Assembly: GCA_020633335.1 (NCBI GenBank)
Contig: JACKDU010000002.1
Coordinates: 558,001-622,000, forward strand
Length of the DNA stretch: 64,000 nucleotides
Direction of reading: 5' to 3'
From: Myxococcales bacterium
GTDB lineage: Bacteria > Myxococcota_A > Polyangia > Nannocystales > Nannocystaceae
Under the pieces are notes generated by a model. It saw only the letters and a list, made by a program, of their open reading frames with translations, was not told the DNA's origin and made no database searches. The translations under genes were made by a program, and so were the position numbers. Positions 1 through 9,768 of the stretch are shown piece by piece (the stretch's first letter is position 1; each line of letters starts with the position of its first letter).

Positions 1-160
1 CGAGCCCCCCTGGCCGCCCGAGATCGACCCACACCTCGTCGGCGCCGTCGCTCGCCTCGCGGCGGTAGACCATCGCCGTGACCTCGTGGCCGTGGGCGCG
101 GAGATCAGCGACCACGGCGGCGCCGACGAAGCCGTCCCCGCCGCTGACCAGGATCCGCAC
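1..160 (-). CDS. NAD-dependent epimerase/dehydratase-like protein, N-terminal part (runs off the window)
   Basis: Only the first 53 codons are inside the window; the rest lies to the left. The reading frame opens at a GTG (158-160) and an in-frame TAG sits three codons upstream, so this start is well bounded. The product begins VRILVSGGDGFVGAAVVADL, a beta-strand followed by a glycine-rich turn (GGDGFVG) typical of the Rossmann NAD(P)-binding fold of extended short-chain dehydrogenases that act on nucleotide sugars or related substrates. The substrate cannot be inferred from the fragment. It lies 84 bp downstream of trpB2 on the same strand and could be cotranscribed with it. Confidence 0.72.
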   Translation of the reverse strand, partial: MRILVSGGDGFVGAAVVADLRAHGHEVTAMVYRREASDGADEVWVDLGRPGGL

Positions 161-244
161 CGCGCGAGCCTAGCACGGGCGCGCGACCTCGCGACGAGCC
201 CGGCGCGGGCGACCGCGCCGGGCTCGATCTCAGGCGCGCGCCGG

Positions 245-1624
245 CTAGCTCTCGCCGCCGCCGATCTGCGGCACCCTGGCCATCGCCGCGTCGATCGCCT
301 CCTGGGGGTACTCGTAGTCGGTGAGCTCGCCCTTGAAGTAGGCGTCGTAGGCGGCCATGTCGAAGTGGCCGTGGCCGCAGAGGTTGAAGAGGATCACCCG
401 CTTCTCGCCCGCCTCCTTGGCCGCGAGCGCCTCGCGGATCACCGCGGCGATCGCGTGCGAGGGCTCCGGCGCCGGGACGATCCCCTCGGCCCGGAGGAAC
501 TCGACGGCCCCCTTGAAGACCTCGAGCTGCGGGATCGCCACGGCCTCGATGAGCTGCTGGTCGTAGAGCTCGGAGATGATGCTCGCCATCCCGTGGTAGC
601 GGAGCCCGCCGGCGTGGAGCGGCGCCGGCACGAAGTTGGCGCCGAGCGTGTGCATCTTGACCAGCGGCGCCATCCCGGCGGTGTCGCCGTAGTCGTAGGT
701 GTATGTCCCCCGGGTCAGGCTCGGGCAGGCGGCCGGCTCGACCGCGAGGATCCGGGTCTTGTTGCCGTAGTTGAGGTTGTTGCGGATGAAGGGGAAGGCG
801 ATGCCGGCGAAGTTGGAGCCGCCGCCGGTGCAGCCGATCACGACGTCGGGGTAGGCCTCGGCCCGCCGGAGCTGGAGGAGCGCCTCCTGGCCGATCACCG
901 TCTGGTGCATGAGCACGTGGTTGAGCACCGAGCCGAGCGCGTACTTGTACTTGCCGCCGCTCATCGCCGCGACCTCGACCGCCTCGGAGATCGCCATCCC
1001 GAGGGAGCCGGTGCTCTCCGGGTTCTCGGCGAGGAAGCGCCGCCCGGCCTCGGTGGTGTCGCTCGGGCTCGCCGTCACCTGGGCGCCGAAGGACTGGATG
1101 ATCGCCCGGCGGTAGGGCTTCTGGTGATAGCTCACCTTCACCATGTAGACGATGCACTCGAGGCCGAAGAAGTTGGAGGCGATCGAGAGCGCCGTCCCCC
1201 ACTGGCCCGCGCCGGTCTCGGTGGTCAGCCCCTGCACGCCCTCGAGCTTGTTGTAGTAGGCCTGCGGGACCGCGGTGTTGAGCTTGTGCGATCCGCTGGG
1301 CGAGACCCCCTCGTACTTGAAGTAGATGTGGGCCGGGGTGTCGAGCGCCTTCTCCAGCCGCCGCGCCCGGATCAGCGGGGTCGGCCGCCAGAGCTTGTAG
1401 ATCTCGCGGACCTCCTCCGGGATCTCGATGAAGCGCTCCTGCGAGACCTCCTGGCCGATCAGCGCCATCGGGAAGAGCGGCGCGAGATCATCGGGACCGA
1501 CCGGCTGGTGCGTTCCAGGGTGGAGCACCGCCGGCAGCGGCCGCGGCAGATCCGCCTGGATGTTGTACCAGCGCGTCGGGATCGCCGACTGCGGCAGGTC
1601 GTATCGAACAATCTCGTCACTCAT
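245..1624 (-). CDS. trpB2: Tryptophan synthase beta subunit 2 (TrpB2, PLP enzyme)
   Basis: The 459-residue product is a fold-type II PLP enzyme of the TrpB2 branch, expected to condense indole with serine (or a related beta-replacement) to give tryptophan in the cytoplasm. Visible hallmarks are the PLP-lysine motif GSHKLNT (K114), the glycine-rich phosphate-binding loop CTGGGSN, and an N-terminal extension longer than in classical TrpB1. The length matches TrpB2 proteins (about 420-460). No trpA or other trp gene is nearby, which is common for TrpB2. An SD-like GGGAGG lies 5 bases before the ATG. The main alternative would be another PLP beta-replacement enzyme, but the motif set is specific. 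Confidence 0.93.
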   Translation of the reverse strand: MSDEIVRYDLPQSAIPTRWYNIQADLPRPLPAVLHPGTHQPVGPDDLAPLFPMALIGQEVSQERFIEIPEEVREIYKLWRPTPLIRARRLEKALDTPAHIYFKYEGVSPSGSHKLNTAVPQAYYNKLEGVQGLTTETGAGQWGTALSIASNFFGLECIVYMVKVSYHQKPYRRAIIQSFGAQVTASPSDTTEAGRRFLAENPESTGSLGMAISEAVEVAAMSGGKYKYALGSVLNHVLMHQTVIGQEALLQLRRAEAYPDVVIGCTGGGSNFAGIAFPFIRNNLNYGNKTRILAVEPAACPSLTRGTYTYDYGDTAGMAPLVKMHTLGANFVPAPLHAGGLRYHGMASIISELYDQQLIEAVAIPQLEVFKGAVEFLRAEGIVPAPEPSHAIAAVIREALAAKEAGEKRVILFNLCGHGHFDMAAYDAYFKGELTDYEYPQEAIDAAMARVPQIGGGES

Positions 1625-2013
1625 GCACGCCTCCCAGGGTCTCCGCCCCTATGACCTAGCGAGGATGACACAGGGGACCGGGGCCGGATCAACGGTCGAG
1701 TTCGCCGCCCGCGCTCGCGGAGGCGCGCTTATGGGCGCCGCGCCGATCTGCTCCATCGGACATCTCGACGCTCGCGCGCGGGCGCAGGCCGGGCACCGGA
1801 CGCTGCTCCACGGACGCCGTCTACTCCTGTGGACATGCACACACCTCGATCGACGCCGGCCCGCATGAGGAATCGCTCCGCGCGCCAGCGAGCGGCGCGC
1901 GCTTCCGCGGCCCGCCGCCGATCCCCGCGGGCCGCCGCCGCCGCCCGCGTCCGCCCCTCGCGGCTTGTGAGGCCGGCGAGCCGATGGTCTCCTGGATCGC
2001 AGGAGAGCTGGGT
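1625..2013. other. Divergent intergenic region between trpB2 and an FG-GAP lipoprotein gene
   Basis: About 390 bases hold the leaders of two divergently transcribed genes. SD sequences are visible at both ends (GGGAGG for trpB2 on the minus strand, AGGAG at 2001-2005 for the plus-strand gene). Short open frames here lack the third-position GC bias of the real genes. No operator or RNA element was recognised. Confidence 0.4.
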
Positions 2014-4482
2014 ATGGCGAAGGTGTGGACGCGGGACGGGTTCTTCTTCGGGGCGGCGCTGACGGGCGCGCTCTCTCTCATCGGCGGCTGCGGCGACGAC
2101 GGGGTCGTCACCAGCGAGAGCGCGACCGGATCGTCGACGGGCGACTCGGCGAGCGCGTCGGCCTCCGCCTCCGCGACGGCCTCCGCCTCCGCGTCGGCCT
2201 CCGCCTCCGCGACCGACACCGCGAGCGGCTCGGCGACGGACTCGGCCTCCGCCTCCGCCTCGGCGACCGACGGCACCTCGACCAGCGACGGCACGGCGAC
2301 CAGCGGCACCGGCTCGACCACCGCGGTCGAGACCAGCGGCGTCACCCAGGGGAGCACGACCTCCGGCGGCCCGACCTGCCAGGACGAGTGCGTCGACGGC
2401 GTCTGCGTCGGCGACATCTGCTGCCCGGTCGATAACGCCTGCGGCGACGAGTGCTGCGGCGACGGCCAGGTCTGCGCGTTCCAGACCTGCGTCGATCCGG
2501 GCGACGCCTGCGTCACCGCCAGCGAGTGCCCGGCCGACGCCTACTGCGACTACAGCCTCGGCGAGGCCGGCGACAAGGTCTGCGGCGGCGGCGGCTCGCC
2601 CGACACCGGCAAGTGCATGCCGAATCCGCCCCTCTGCATGATGGGCGAGATGCCGGACGATCCCAACGCGATCGCCTGCCTGCCGACCTGCGACTTCGAG
2701 AACGACGGCGTCTTCGAGTCGACCCTCAAGTACGCGTGGGGCGGCGCGAGCGTGATGATGCCGCCGATCATCACCCACCTCGACGACGACAACTGCGACG
2801 ACAAGGTCGACGGCCGCGACATCCCCGACATCATCTGGGCCTCCTTCGCGGGCGGCGCCTACAACAACAACGGCACCCTCCACGCCTACTCCGTGATCGA
2901 CGGCCAGCTCGTCAAGAAGTGGTCGCAGAACCCGCAGAGCGACCGGATCTGGCCGGGCAAGGCGATCGCCGCCGGCGACCTCGACGGCGACCCCGGGGCC
3001 GAGATCGTCACCTGCACCGAGAACGGGCGCGCCCGCGCCTTCGGTCCCGACGGCGGCACCTACTGGGTCGCGAACGGGATCACCTACTGCGACTCGCCGG
3101 CGATCGTCGACCTCGACGGCGACGGCGACCCCGAGGTCCTGGTCGAGGGCGCGGTCCTCAACGGCCAGACCGGCGCGGTCAAGGCGACCTTCCCGGTCAA
3201 GAACCCGGCGAGCTGGTGGCGCGAGCGGGTCACCGCCGCCGACCTCAACGACGACGGCGTCCTCGAGATCATCACCGCGAGCGCGGCCTTCAACGCCGAC
3301 GGCACGCTCTTCGCCGACTCCAAGCTGAGCGGCACCTTCCCGGCGGTCGCCGACCTCGACGGCGACGGCAAGCCCGAGGTCGTCGTCATCGCCAACCTCG
3401 GCAAGGGGAGCAACATCCACCACCTCCACGTCTGGGCCTACGACGCGAACGCGCCCGACAAGGCGAAGATCGTCCGCCAGGGCGTCAACATCAACGGCCC
3501 GCTCGCCCCCGCGCTCTGCCCCGCGAGCTCGAACGGCTACTCGGGCGGCGGCGGCCCGCCGACGATCGCCGAGTTCAACGGCGACGGCCACCCCGACGTC
3601 GGCGTCGCCGGCGGGATCGGCTACGCGGTCTTCAACGGCGCCAAGCTCATGGATCCCAACGTCGCCAACGCCGACACGCTGATCTGGATCAAGCAGACCC
3701 AGGACTGCTCGTCGTCGTTCACCGGCTCCTCGGTCTACGACTTCGACGGCGACGGCCGGGCGGAGGTCGTCTACGGCGACGAGCTCTTCCTCCGGATCTA
3801 CCGCGGCTTCGACGGCTCGATCCTCTCGGAGGAGTGCAACACCTCCGGCACCCTCCACGAGTACCCGCTCATCGCCGACGTCGACCTCGACGGCCACGCC
3901 GACATCGTCGCGGTCTCCAACAACTACTCGGGCTTCGTCTGCCCGGGGAACGTCAAGACCACCGGCGTCCGGGTCTTCTCCAACCCCCTCTGGACCCGCA
4001 CCCGCAAGATCTGGAACCAGCACACCTACCACGTCACAAACGTCAACGACGACGGGACGATCCCGACGCAGGAGGCGCCGAACTGGTCGCAGCCGGGCCT
4101 CAACAACTTCCGCCAGAACTACATCACCAACATCTTCGCGGCGCCCGACGTCTTCGTCGCCTCGGTGACGCCGATCTGCGACGGCGACTACGGCCTGCGG
4201 GCGCGGGTCCGCAACATCGGCCAGCAGGCGATCCCGAACGGCGTCAAGGTCGACTTCTACGTCGGCGACCCCGATCAGGGCGGCGTCCTCCTCGGCTCCT
4301 CGCTGACCACCAAGGAGCTCTACCCGGCCGAGGCCGAGGACGTCGACCTCGCGCTCCCGAACGCCCCGGCGAACCTCATCGACGGCTCCGACCCCGCCTT
4401 CGCGGTCGTCAACGCCGACGCCAAGTGGACCGAGTGCCGCCCGGGGAACAACAAGACCGAAGGGACAGGTCTATGTGAGTAG
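2014..4482 (+). CDS. Surface lipoprotein with Ser/Ala linker and FG-GAP/VCBS-like repeats
   Basis: An 822-residue exported protein. Its N-terminus has a basic start, a hydrophobic stretch and a lipobox LIGGC, so it should be a lipid-anchored outer-membrane or surface protein. A low-complexity SASASATAS linker follows, then a Cys-rich segment (roughly residues 125-230), then about seven Asp-rich repeats of the FG-GAP/VCBS type (for example DLDGDGDPEVLV, DLDGDGKPEVVV, DFDGDGRAEVVY) that normally build a Ca-binding beta-propeller. The C-terminus (about the last 100 residues) looks like a CARDB-type beta-sandwich. ATG 2014 is preferred over ATG 1984 because AGGAG sits 8 bases upstream. The substrate or partner is unknown; adhesion or carbohydrate binding is a guess from the folds. 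Confidence 0.86.
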   Translation: MAKVWTRDGFFFGAALTGALSLIGGCGDDGVVTSESATGSSTGDSASASASASATASASASASASATDTASGSATDSASASASATDGTSTSDGTATSGTGSTTAVETSGVTQGSTTSGGPTCQDECVDGVCVGDICCPVDNACGDECCGDGQVCAFQTCVDPGDACVTASECPADAYCDYSLGEAGDKVCGGGGSPDTGKCMPNPPLCMMGEMPDDPNAIACLPTCDFENDGVFESTLKYAWGGASVMMPPIITHLDDDNCDDKVDGRDIPDIIWASFAGGAYNNNGTLHAYSVIDGQLVKKWSQNPQSDRIWPGKAIAAGDLDGDPGAEIVTCTENGRARAFGPDGGTYWVANGITYCDSPAIVDLDGDGDPEVLVEGAVLNGQTGAVKATFPVKNPASWWRERVTAADLNDDGVLEIITASAAFNADGTLFADSKLSGTFPAVADLDGDGKPEVVVIANLGKGSNIHHLHVWAYDANAPDKAKIVRQGVNINGPLAPALCPASSNGYSGGGGPPTIAEFNGDGHPDVGVAGGIGYAVFNGAKLMDPNVANADTLIWIKQTQDCSSSFTGSSVYDFDGDGRAEVVYGDELFLRIYRGFDGSILSEECNTSGTLHEYPLIADVDLDGHADIVAVSNNYSGFVCPGNVKTTGVRVFSNPLWTRTRKIWNQHTYHVTNVNDDGTIPTQEAPNWSQPGLNNFRQNYITNIFAAPDVFVASVTPICDGDYGLRARVRNIGQQAIPNGVKVDFYVGDPDQGGVLLGSSLTTKELYPAEAEDVDLALPNAPANLIDGSDPAFAVVNADAKWTECRPGNNKTEGTGLCE

Positions 4483-4493
4483 CCGCGGCCCAC

Positions 4494-4518
4494 GCGGGGG
4501 CCCCGATCGGGCCCCTGC
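4494..4518. terminator. Strong hairpin between convergent genes
   Basis: GC-rich imperfect inverted repeat (left arm GCGGGGGCCC, right arm GGGCCCCTGC, one bulge) between the convergent FG-GAP lipoprotein gene and the hybrid kinase gene. No U-tract follows on either strand, so its role as a bidirectional terminator is an inference from position. Confidence 0.4.
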
Positions 4519-4557
4519 GCCCGCCGGAGGCTCAGCGGCGGCGAGCCGGCGCCGACC

Positions 4558-7500
4558 TCACCCCCCGAGCCAGCGCTGGAGCGCCGCGCCGAGCTCCTCG
4601 AGCGCCAGCGGCTTGGTCAGGAAGTCGTCCATCCCGGCCGCCAGGCAGCCCTCACGATCGCTCTCGAAGGCGCTCGCGGTCAGGGCGATCACCGGGACCC
4701 GCGCTCGCCCGCCCTCTCGCTCGCGCCGCCGGAGCTCGACGGTCGCGCTGTACCCGTCCATCACCGGCATCTGACAGTCCATCAGGATCAGCCGCGGCGG
4801 CGGGCCCTCGAGGCGAGCGAGGAGCGCGAGCGCCTCCCGACCGTCGCCGGCGGCGACGCTCCTGCACCCGAGGTACGCGAGCATCGCCTGGGTGATCTCG
4901 CGGTTGACGAGGTTGTCCTCGACGACGAGCACCAGCGGCGAGTCCGCGGTGCGCGCGACCGGGAGGGGCGTGGTCGCCGGCTCGTCGTCGGCGCCCACAC
5001 CGGCCCCCTGCGCCTCCACGACCCCCACGCGCACCCGCAGCCAGAAGCGGCTGCCGCCGCCCTCGCATCGCTCAAAGCCGACCGCGCCGTCCATCGCCAG
5101 CGCGAGCGCCCGCACCAGCGCGAGGCCGAGCCCGGTGCCGGCCCGCCCCGTGATCGCCCGCCCCTCGCCGCGGATGAAGGGATCGAAGACGCGCTCGCCG
5201 ATCTCCGACGCGACGCCGACGCCGTTGTCCCGGACCGAGAGCTCGAGGATCCCGTCGCCCCGGTCACGCTCGACGAGCTCCCCGCGGATCTCGACGGTCC
5301 CAGACTCCGAGTACGCGATCGCGTTGTGGACGTAGTTCGAGAGCATCTGCCGCAGACGGACGGGATCGGCGACGACGGCGACCGAGGGACCGAGCCAGCG
5401 CACCACGATCCCAAGCCCCTTCTGGTGCGCGAGCTCCTCGAAGAGCGCCGCCACCCCGGCGATGAGCGCCTGCGGATCGACGACCTCCGGCTGGAGATCG
5501 AGCCGCTCCGCCTCGACCTTCGAGAAGTCGAGGATGTCGTTGAGGAGCGTCATCAGCGTCTGCCCCGATCGGAGGATCGTCTCGACGTAGCGCCGGCGGG
5601 CCTCCTCGTCGACCCCCGGGGTCATCAGGAGCTGGGCCATCCCGAGGACCCCGTTGAGGGGGGTCCGGATCTCGTGGCTCATCATCGCCAGGAAGCGGCT
5701 CTTTGCGGCGTTCGCCCCCTCCGCGGCCGCGATCGCCCGGCGCAGCGAGCTCACCCCGGCGTCGCGCTCGATCGCCGCGCCGACCCAGCGCGCGAGGAGG
5801 CGGATGAACTCGCGGTCGCCGTCGTCGAAGGTGCGGGCGGCGCTCGTCGACGAGAAGCTCAGGGTGCCGTAGCGCTCGCCCTGGACCCGGACGGGCACGC
5901 CGATGTAGGACTCGACGCCGGCACCTCGGGCGACCGGGTGGCCCTCGCGATCGAGGTCAGCGCGCTCGGCGAAGACGACGGCGTCCGCCGCCCAGGCCCG
6001 CGCGCAGATCGTCTGGCCGAGGGGGAAGACGTCGCCCTCCTCGACCCCCTCGGCGGCCAGGGAGACGACCACCTGGAAGACGTCGCCGCTGATCTTGGAG
6101 ACGATCGCCGTCTCGAGGCCGAGGAAGTCGGCGCCGATCTGCAGCGCCGCCCGCAGGCGCTCGCGCAGCGACCCCTCGGGGAGCGCGACGACGCCGTTGA
6201 GCGCGACCAGGCTGGCGGCCCGGCGGCGCTCCGACTTCACCGCCTCGGCCCGCGCCCGCACCTCGCCGCGGAGCTCGGCCGTCCGCGCCGCGACCAGGGC
6301 GGCGACCCGATCGCGATCGCCGCTGACGAGGAGGAGGAAGCCCGCGAAGACGCCGCAGGCGAAGTACGCGAGGACCAGCACGAGGAGCGACGAGCTCAAG
6401 CCCGCCGCGACGGCGCGGTGGTCGCGGCCGAGCGCGACCTCCCATCGCCGATCCAGGAGATCGAATTCCAGCGTCGTGTAGACGCCCTCGTGGTCGACGA
6501 AGGTCCGCTCGCCGAAGGTCGGGAGCGGCGGACCGTCGCGGCGCCAGATCGGCCACGCAGGCCCGTCGACGACCTCGCGGAGCTCCCAGCGGATCCCCGC
6601 CTCCGGCGGCAGCCAGCTGTCGACCACCGCGAGGTCGAGGACGCCCACGAGGAGGCCTCGCCCCCTCGCAAGATCGACCGGGACCGCCAGCAGGAGCGCC
6701 CCCTCGGCCAGGGGATCGCCGGCGCCGCCGGGGGTCGCGCTCATCGCCGGCGCGTCGCGAGCGAGCGCCCGCCTCGACGTCTCACCGAACGATCTGTCCG
6801 CGAGGACATCCAATCCGACGACGCCAGGGTTCGTCGGGACGACCGCTGCGATCCGGAGCGCCGACCCGCGCGGCGCGGCCCCGTCCGGCGGCGCCCAGGC
6901 GATCGTCCGCAGCCCCGGCGTCGCCGCCAGCACCTCGCCGGCGAGCGCCTCGAACTCGACGTCCGGCGCGGACCCGCGGTGCTCGTAGGAGGCGGCGAGC
7001 TGCGCCAACGCCCGCCCCTGGATCGGATCCAGCGATCCGAGCGCGGACACGAAGGGCGACGAGAGCTCGGCGAAGGCGCGGACGAGCTCGCGCTCCTCGA
7101 CCCGCCGGACCGCGAGATAGGTGATCCCACAGATCACGAAGGCGACGAGGAGCGGCGCGCCGACGGACCAGCGGCGGCGTCGCCAGCCGGGATCCGCGAC
7201 GAAGGCCATCAACGCCAGCGGCGCGAAGATCTGGACGCCGAGCGCGTCGCCCAGCCACCAGGTGACGAAGCTCGTCGGCAACGCCGAGGCGCCGATCATC
7301 CCCCCGAGGAGGAGCGCCAGGTTGCCGATCGACGCGGCGATCAGGCAGCTCGTCGCGCCGATCAGCGAGAAGCGCCCGACCTCCGCGAGGGTGTCGAAGG
7401 CGATCTGCGGGTTGAAGCGCCGGAGCCAGGTCCCGCCGACCGCGGCCTGGATCGCCGAACCGAAGGCGATCGCCAGCCCCACCCCGCTCGGCTCGAAGGC

Positions 7501-7719
7501 GCCGCCGAGGGTCGAGTTCGTGATGAAGGAGCCGACGAGGATCCCCGGCGCGACCGCGACGCCGCCCCAGACCCAGGCGGCGGCGAAGGCGAGGCCAGCC
7601 GCCGGCCAGATCGCCGAGACGTAGCCCGGCGGCAGCGCCATCGCCAGGCCGAGCTTGCCGAGCGCGAAGTAAGCCGACGCGAGCGCGAAGTTGACCAGCA
7701 GCACGCGGCCCCACGTCAT
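4558..7719 (-). CDS. Membrane hybrid histidine kinase (MASE1-CHASE-GAF-HisKA-HATPase-REC)
   Basis: A 1053-residue sensor kinase. Order seen: a multi-helix membrane region at about residues 5-200 that resembles MASE1, an extracytoplasmic region of about 220 residues resembling CHASE, a further TM helix (about 440-465), a GAF-like domain (about 515-660), HisKA with H682 in MSHEIRTPLNG, an HATPase domain with N, G1 (VRDNGVGV) and G2 (GTGLGLAL) boxes, and a receiver with D981 in LILMDCQMPVMDG and the late Lys in LTKPL. It therefore can autophosphorylate and pass phosphate to its own receiver; no HPt or output gene is adjacent. A longer frame starting at TTG 7803 is rejected because those 28 codons have low third-position GC, so ATG 7717-7719 is used. 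Confidence 0.9.
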   Translation of the reverse strand: MTWGRVLLVNFALASAYFALGKLGLAMALPPGYVSAIWPAAGLAFAAAWVWGGVAVAPGILVGSFITNSTLGGAFEPSGVGLAIAFGSAIQAAVGGTWLRRFNPQIAFDTLAEVGRFSLIGATSCLIAASIGNLALLLGGMIGASALPTSFVTWWLGDALGVQIFAPLALMAFVADPGWRRRRWSVGAPLLVAFVICGITYLAVRRVEERELVRAFAELSSPFVSALGSLDPIQGRALAQLAASYEHRGSAPDVEFEALAGEVLAATPGLRTIAWAPPDGAAPRGSALRIAAVVPTNPGVVGLDVLADRSFGETSRRALARDAPAMSATPGGAGDPLAEGALLLAVPVDLARGRGLLVGVLDLAVVDSWLPPEAGIRWELREVVDGPAWPIWRRDGPPLPTFGERTFVDHEGVYTTLEFDLLDRRWEVALGRDHRAVAAGLSSSLLVLVLAYFACGVFAGFLLLVSGDRDRVAALVAARTAELRGEVRARAEAVKSERRRAASLVALNGVVALPEGSLRERLRAALQIGADFLGLETAIVSKISGDVFQVVVSLAAEGVEEGDVFPLGQTICARAWAADAVVFAERADLDREGHPVARGAGVESYIGVPVRVQGERYGTLSFSSTSAARTFDDGDREFIRLLARWVGAAIERDAGVSSLRRAIAAAEGANAAKSRFLAMMSHEIRTPLNGVLGMAQLLMTPGVDEEARRRYVETILRSGQTLMTLLNDILDFSKVEAERLDLQPEVVDPQALIAGVAALFEELAHQKGLGIVVRWLGPSVAVVADPVRLRQMLSNYVHNAIAYSESGTVEIRGELVERDRGDGILELSVRDNGVGVASEIGERVFDPFIRGEGRAITGRAGTGLGLALVRALALAMDGAVGFERCEGGGSRFWLRVRVGVVEAQGAGVGADDEPATTPLPVARTADSPLVLVVEDNLVNREITQAMLAYLGCRSVAAGDGREALALLARLEGPPPRLILMDCQMPVMDGYSATVELRRREREGGRARVPVIALTASAFESDREGCLAAGMDDFLTKPLALEELGAALQRWLGG

Positions 7720-8117
7720 CGATCGCTCTGGAAGAAGCGCCCGCACCCAGCGTAGAGACACTAGCCACAGAGATTCACCAAAACAACGGTCTGCAATAGT
7801 CAATCAGCGCATGGGCGCCCGCCCCGCTCGCACTCCTGTCCTTTCAGACATCCTTCCATCGCGTCACCGTCAGCGAGCGGGGAGCGGTCGTCGAGCCACC
7901 GGCGACGCTTCGCCGACGACGACGTCTCACACCACACGACCGCGCCGACCCAGGTCACGCGCGCCATCGCTCGCGGCTCGCGTCGCGCTCGCCCGCGCCC
8001 CCGGCGAAGCGCGGCTCAGTGGGGGCGCGGCGACCTGCGGCCCGGCCCTGCGGATGGCCCGCGACCGGCGGATGCCGAGCTGTCCCCGCCGCGCGCCATC
8101 CACTACGATCGTCTCCG
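7720..8117. other. Divergent intergenic region, partly AT-richer
   Basis: About 400 bases between the hybrid kinase and the fibrinogen-domain lipoprotein, transcribed away from each other. Positions about 7740-7860 are clearly less GC-rich than the surroundings, as expected for promoters. No specific operator, repeat or small gene could be identified. Confidence 0.35.
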
Positions 8118-9689
8118 ATGGCCTCCCGTCGCCTCCTCCTCGGCCCCCTCGCCCTCGCCTCGCTCGCCCTCGTCGCCTGCAGCGGCGACGAGGAGATGAC
8201 CAGCGACTCCTTCACGGGCGGGAGCTCGCCGACCACGACCACCCCCGCGACCGCGACCGCGACCGCGACCACGACCACCGACGGGACCAGCGGGACCAGC
8301 GGCGGCGAGAGCGACACCGACGCGACCACCGGCGTCGCCAGCGGCACCACGACCAACCCCAACCCCGAGCCCGAGTGCGGCAACGGTGTGATCGAGGGCG
8401 ACGAGGAGTGCGACGACGGGGCCGCGAACGACGACGCCGCCGCCTGCACCAGCGGCTGCAAGGTCGCGGTCTGCGGCGACGGCCTCGTCGGCCCTGGCGA
8501 GGAGTGCGACGACGCCAACGACGTCGACACCGACGCCTGCCTGAGCACCTGCGTGATGGCGATCTGCGGCGACGGGATCATCCGCGAGGGGATCGAGCAG
8601 TGCGACGACGCCAACGACGACAACAGCGACGCCTGCGTCGCCGAGTGCAAGCTCGCCAAGTGCGGCGACGGCTACCTCGGCCCCGGCGAGGCCTGCGACG
8701 ACGGCAACACCGACGACAATGACGCCTGCACCTCCTCCTGCGCCCTCGCCAGCTGCGGCGACGGCAACCTCCAGATGGGCGAGGAGTGCGACGACGGCAA
8801 CATGATCGAGACCGACGCCTGCCTGAGCACCTGCCTCGACGCGAAGTGCGGCGACGGCGTCGTCTACGAGGGCGTCGAGGAGTGCGACGACGGCAACGCG
8901 AGCAACGCCGACCCCTGCCTGACCACCTGCGAGAACGCGACCTGCACGGACAAGATCAAGAGCAACGCCGAGACCGACATCGACTGCGGCGGCCCCGATT
9001 GCCCGAAGTGCAACAACGGGAAGATCTGCGCCGCCAACACCGACTGCGCCAGCGGGGCCTGCGTCAACGGCTCGTGCAACCTGCCGACGAGCTGCAAGCA
9101 GCTCAAGGACGGCCTCCCGAACACCGCGAGCGGCGTCTACCAGATCGACACCGACGGCGACGGCCCGAAGATCCCCTTCGAGGTGTACTGCGACATGACG
9201 ACCGACGGCGGCGGCTGGACGCTGGTCGGCCGCTCCCGCAACACCCCGAGCTCACCCGGCTGCGCCGGCACCGACAACGGCGCGAACTTCGGCTGGCGCT
9301 CGGCCCAGGGCTCCGTGCAAAACGACGGCGCGGCCTACTCCCTCGACGCCGCCGGCAAGGGGCTCGCGTTCACCCAGGTCCTCTTCGGCAACCATGGCGG
9401 GACCAAGGCCTTCGCCGGCTACGCCTACCGCCACACGGTGATCGCCGACTTCATCAACGTCCACCAGAACACCCACTACTTCATCGGCAAGCCGGCCAAG
9501 GTGCTGGGCGACTGCGACGCCTCGTCGATGTTCAACTGGATGGGCTTCACCGCGAACACCGACACCTTCCACTTCCGCGACGTCGACGGGAACGGCTTCG
9601 GCCTGACGGCGAGCGGCTGGCGGAGCTGCTACGACACCTGCGTCGGCGGGCTGATCAACGGCAAGCCCGGGATGGTCTACGTCCGCTGA
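8118..9689 (+). CDS. Lipoprotein with six DUF4215-type Cys repeats and a fibrinogen-like C-terminal domain
   Basis: A 523-residue exported protein with signal peptide and lipobox LVAC, then a Thr-rich linker, then six repeats of the pattern CGDG...G.E.CDDGN...D.C...C (myxococcus cysteine-rich repeat/DUF4215), each with four conserved Cys that probably form disulfides. The C-terminal part (from about residue 325) has the fibrinogen-like signature: a Cys, GVYQI, then VYCDMTTDGGGWTLVGRS, and later Cys residues. Fibrinogen-like domains usually bind sugars or acetyl groups, so a surface recognition role is plausible but not shown. The start MASRR at 8118 gives a compact signal peptide; the longer upstream frame is Arg/Pro-rich noise. 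Confidence 0.85.
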   Translation: MASRRLLLGPLALASLALVACSGDEEMTSDSFTGGSSPTTTTPATATATATTTTDGTSGTSGGESDTDATTGVASGTTTNPNPEPECGNGVIEGDEECDDGAANDDAAACTSGCKVAVCGDGLVGPGEECDDANDVDTDACLSTCVMAICGDGIIREGIEQCDDANDDNSDACVAECKLAKCGDGYLGPGEACDDGNTDDNDACTSSCALASCGDGNLQMGEECDDGNMIETDACLSTCLDAKCGDGVVYEGVEECDDGNASNADPCLTTCENATCTDKIKSNAETDIDCGGPDCPKCNNGKICAANTDCASGACVNGSCNLPTSCKQLKDGLPNTASGVYQIDTDGDGPKIPFEVYCDMTTDGGGWTLVGRSRNTPSSPGCAGTDNGANFGWRSAQGSVQNDGAAYSLDAAGKGLAFTQVLFGNHGGTKAFAGYAYRHTVIADFINVHQNTHYFIGKPAKVLGDCDASSMFNWMGFTANTDTFHFRDVDGNGFGLTASGWRSCYDTCVGGLINGKPGMVYVR

Positions 9690-9768
9690 CGCGCGCCCCC
9701 GCGCCCCCGCGCGCGGCCGCCCCTGAGCCTTGCCGATCGACGCCGGCTGACCGGATAATCCCGCCGTC

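Noticed and set aside
2140..2290. Repeated GCCTCCGCC units as a possible CRISPR or tandem array
   Set aside because: They are in-frame Ser-Ala codons of a lipoprotein linker without spacers.
7720..7803. N-terminal extension of the hybrid kinase starting at TTG 7803
   Set aside because: These 28 codons have low GC at third positions and no conservation pattern; ATG 7719 is followed at once by the membrane domain.
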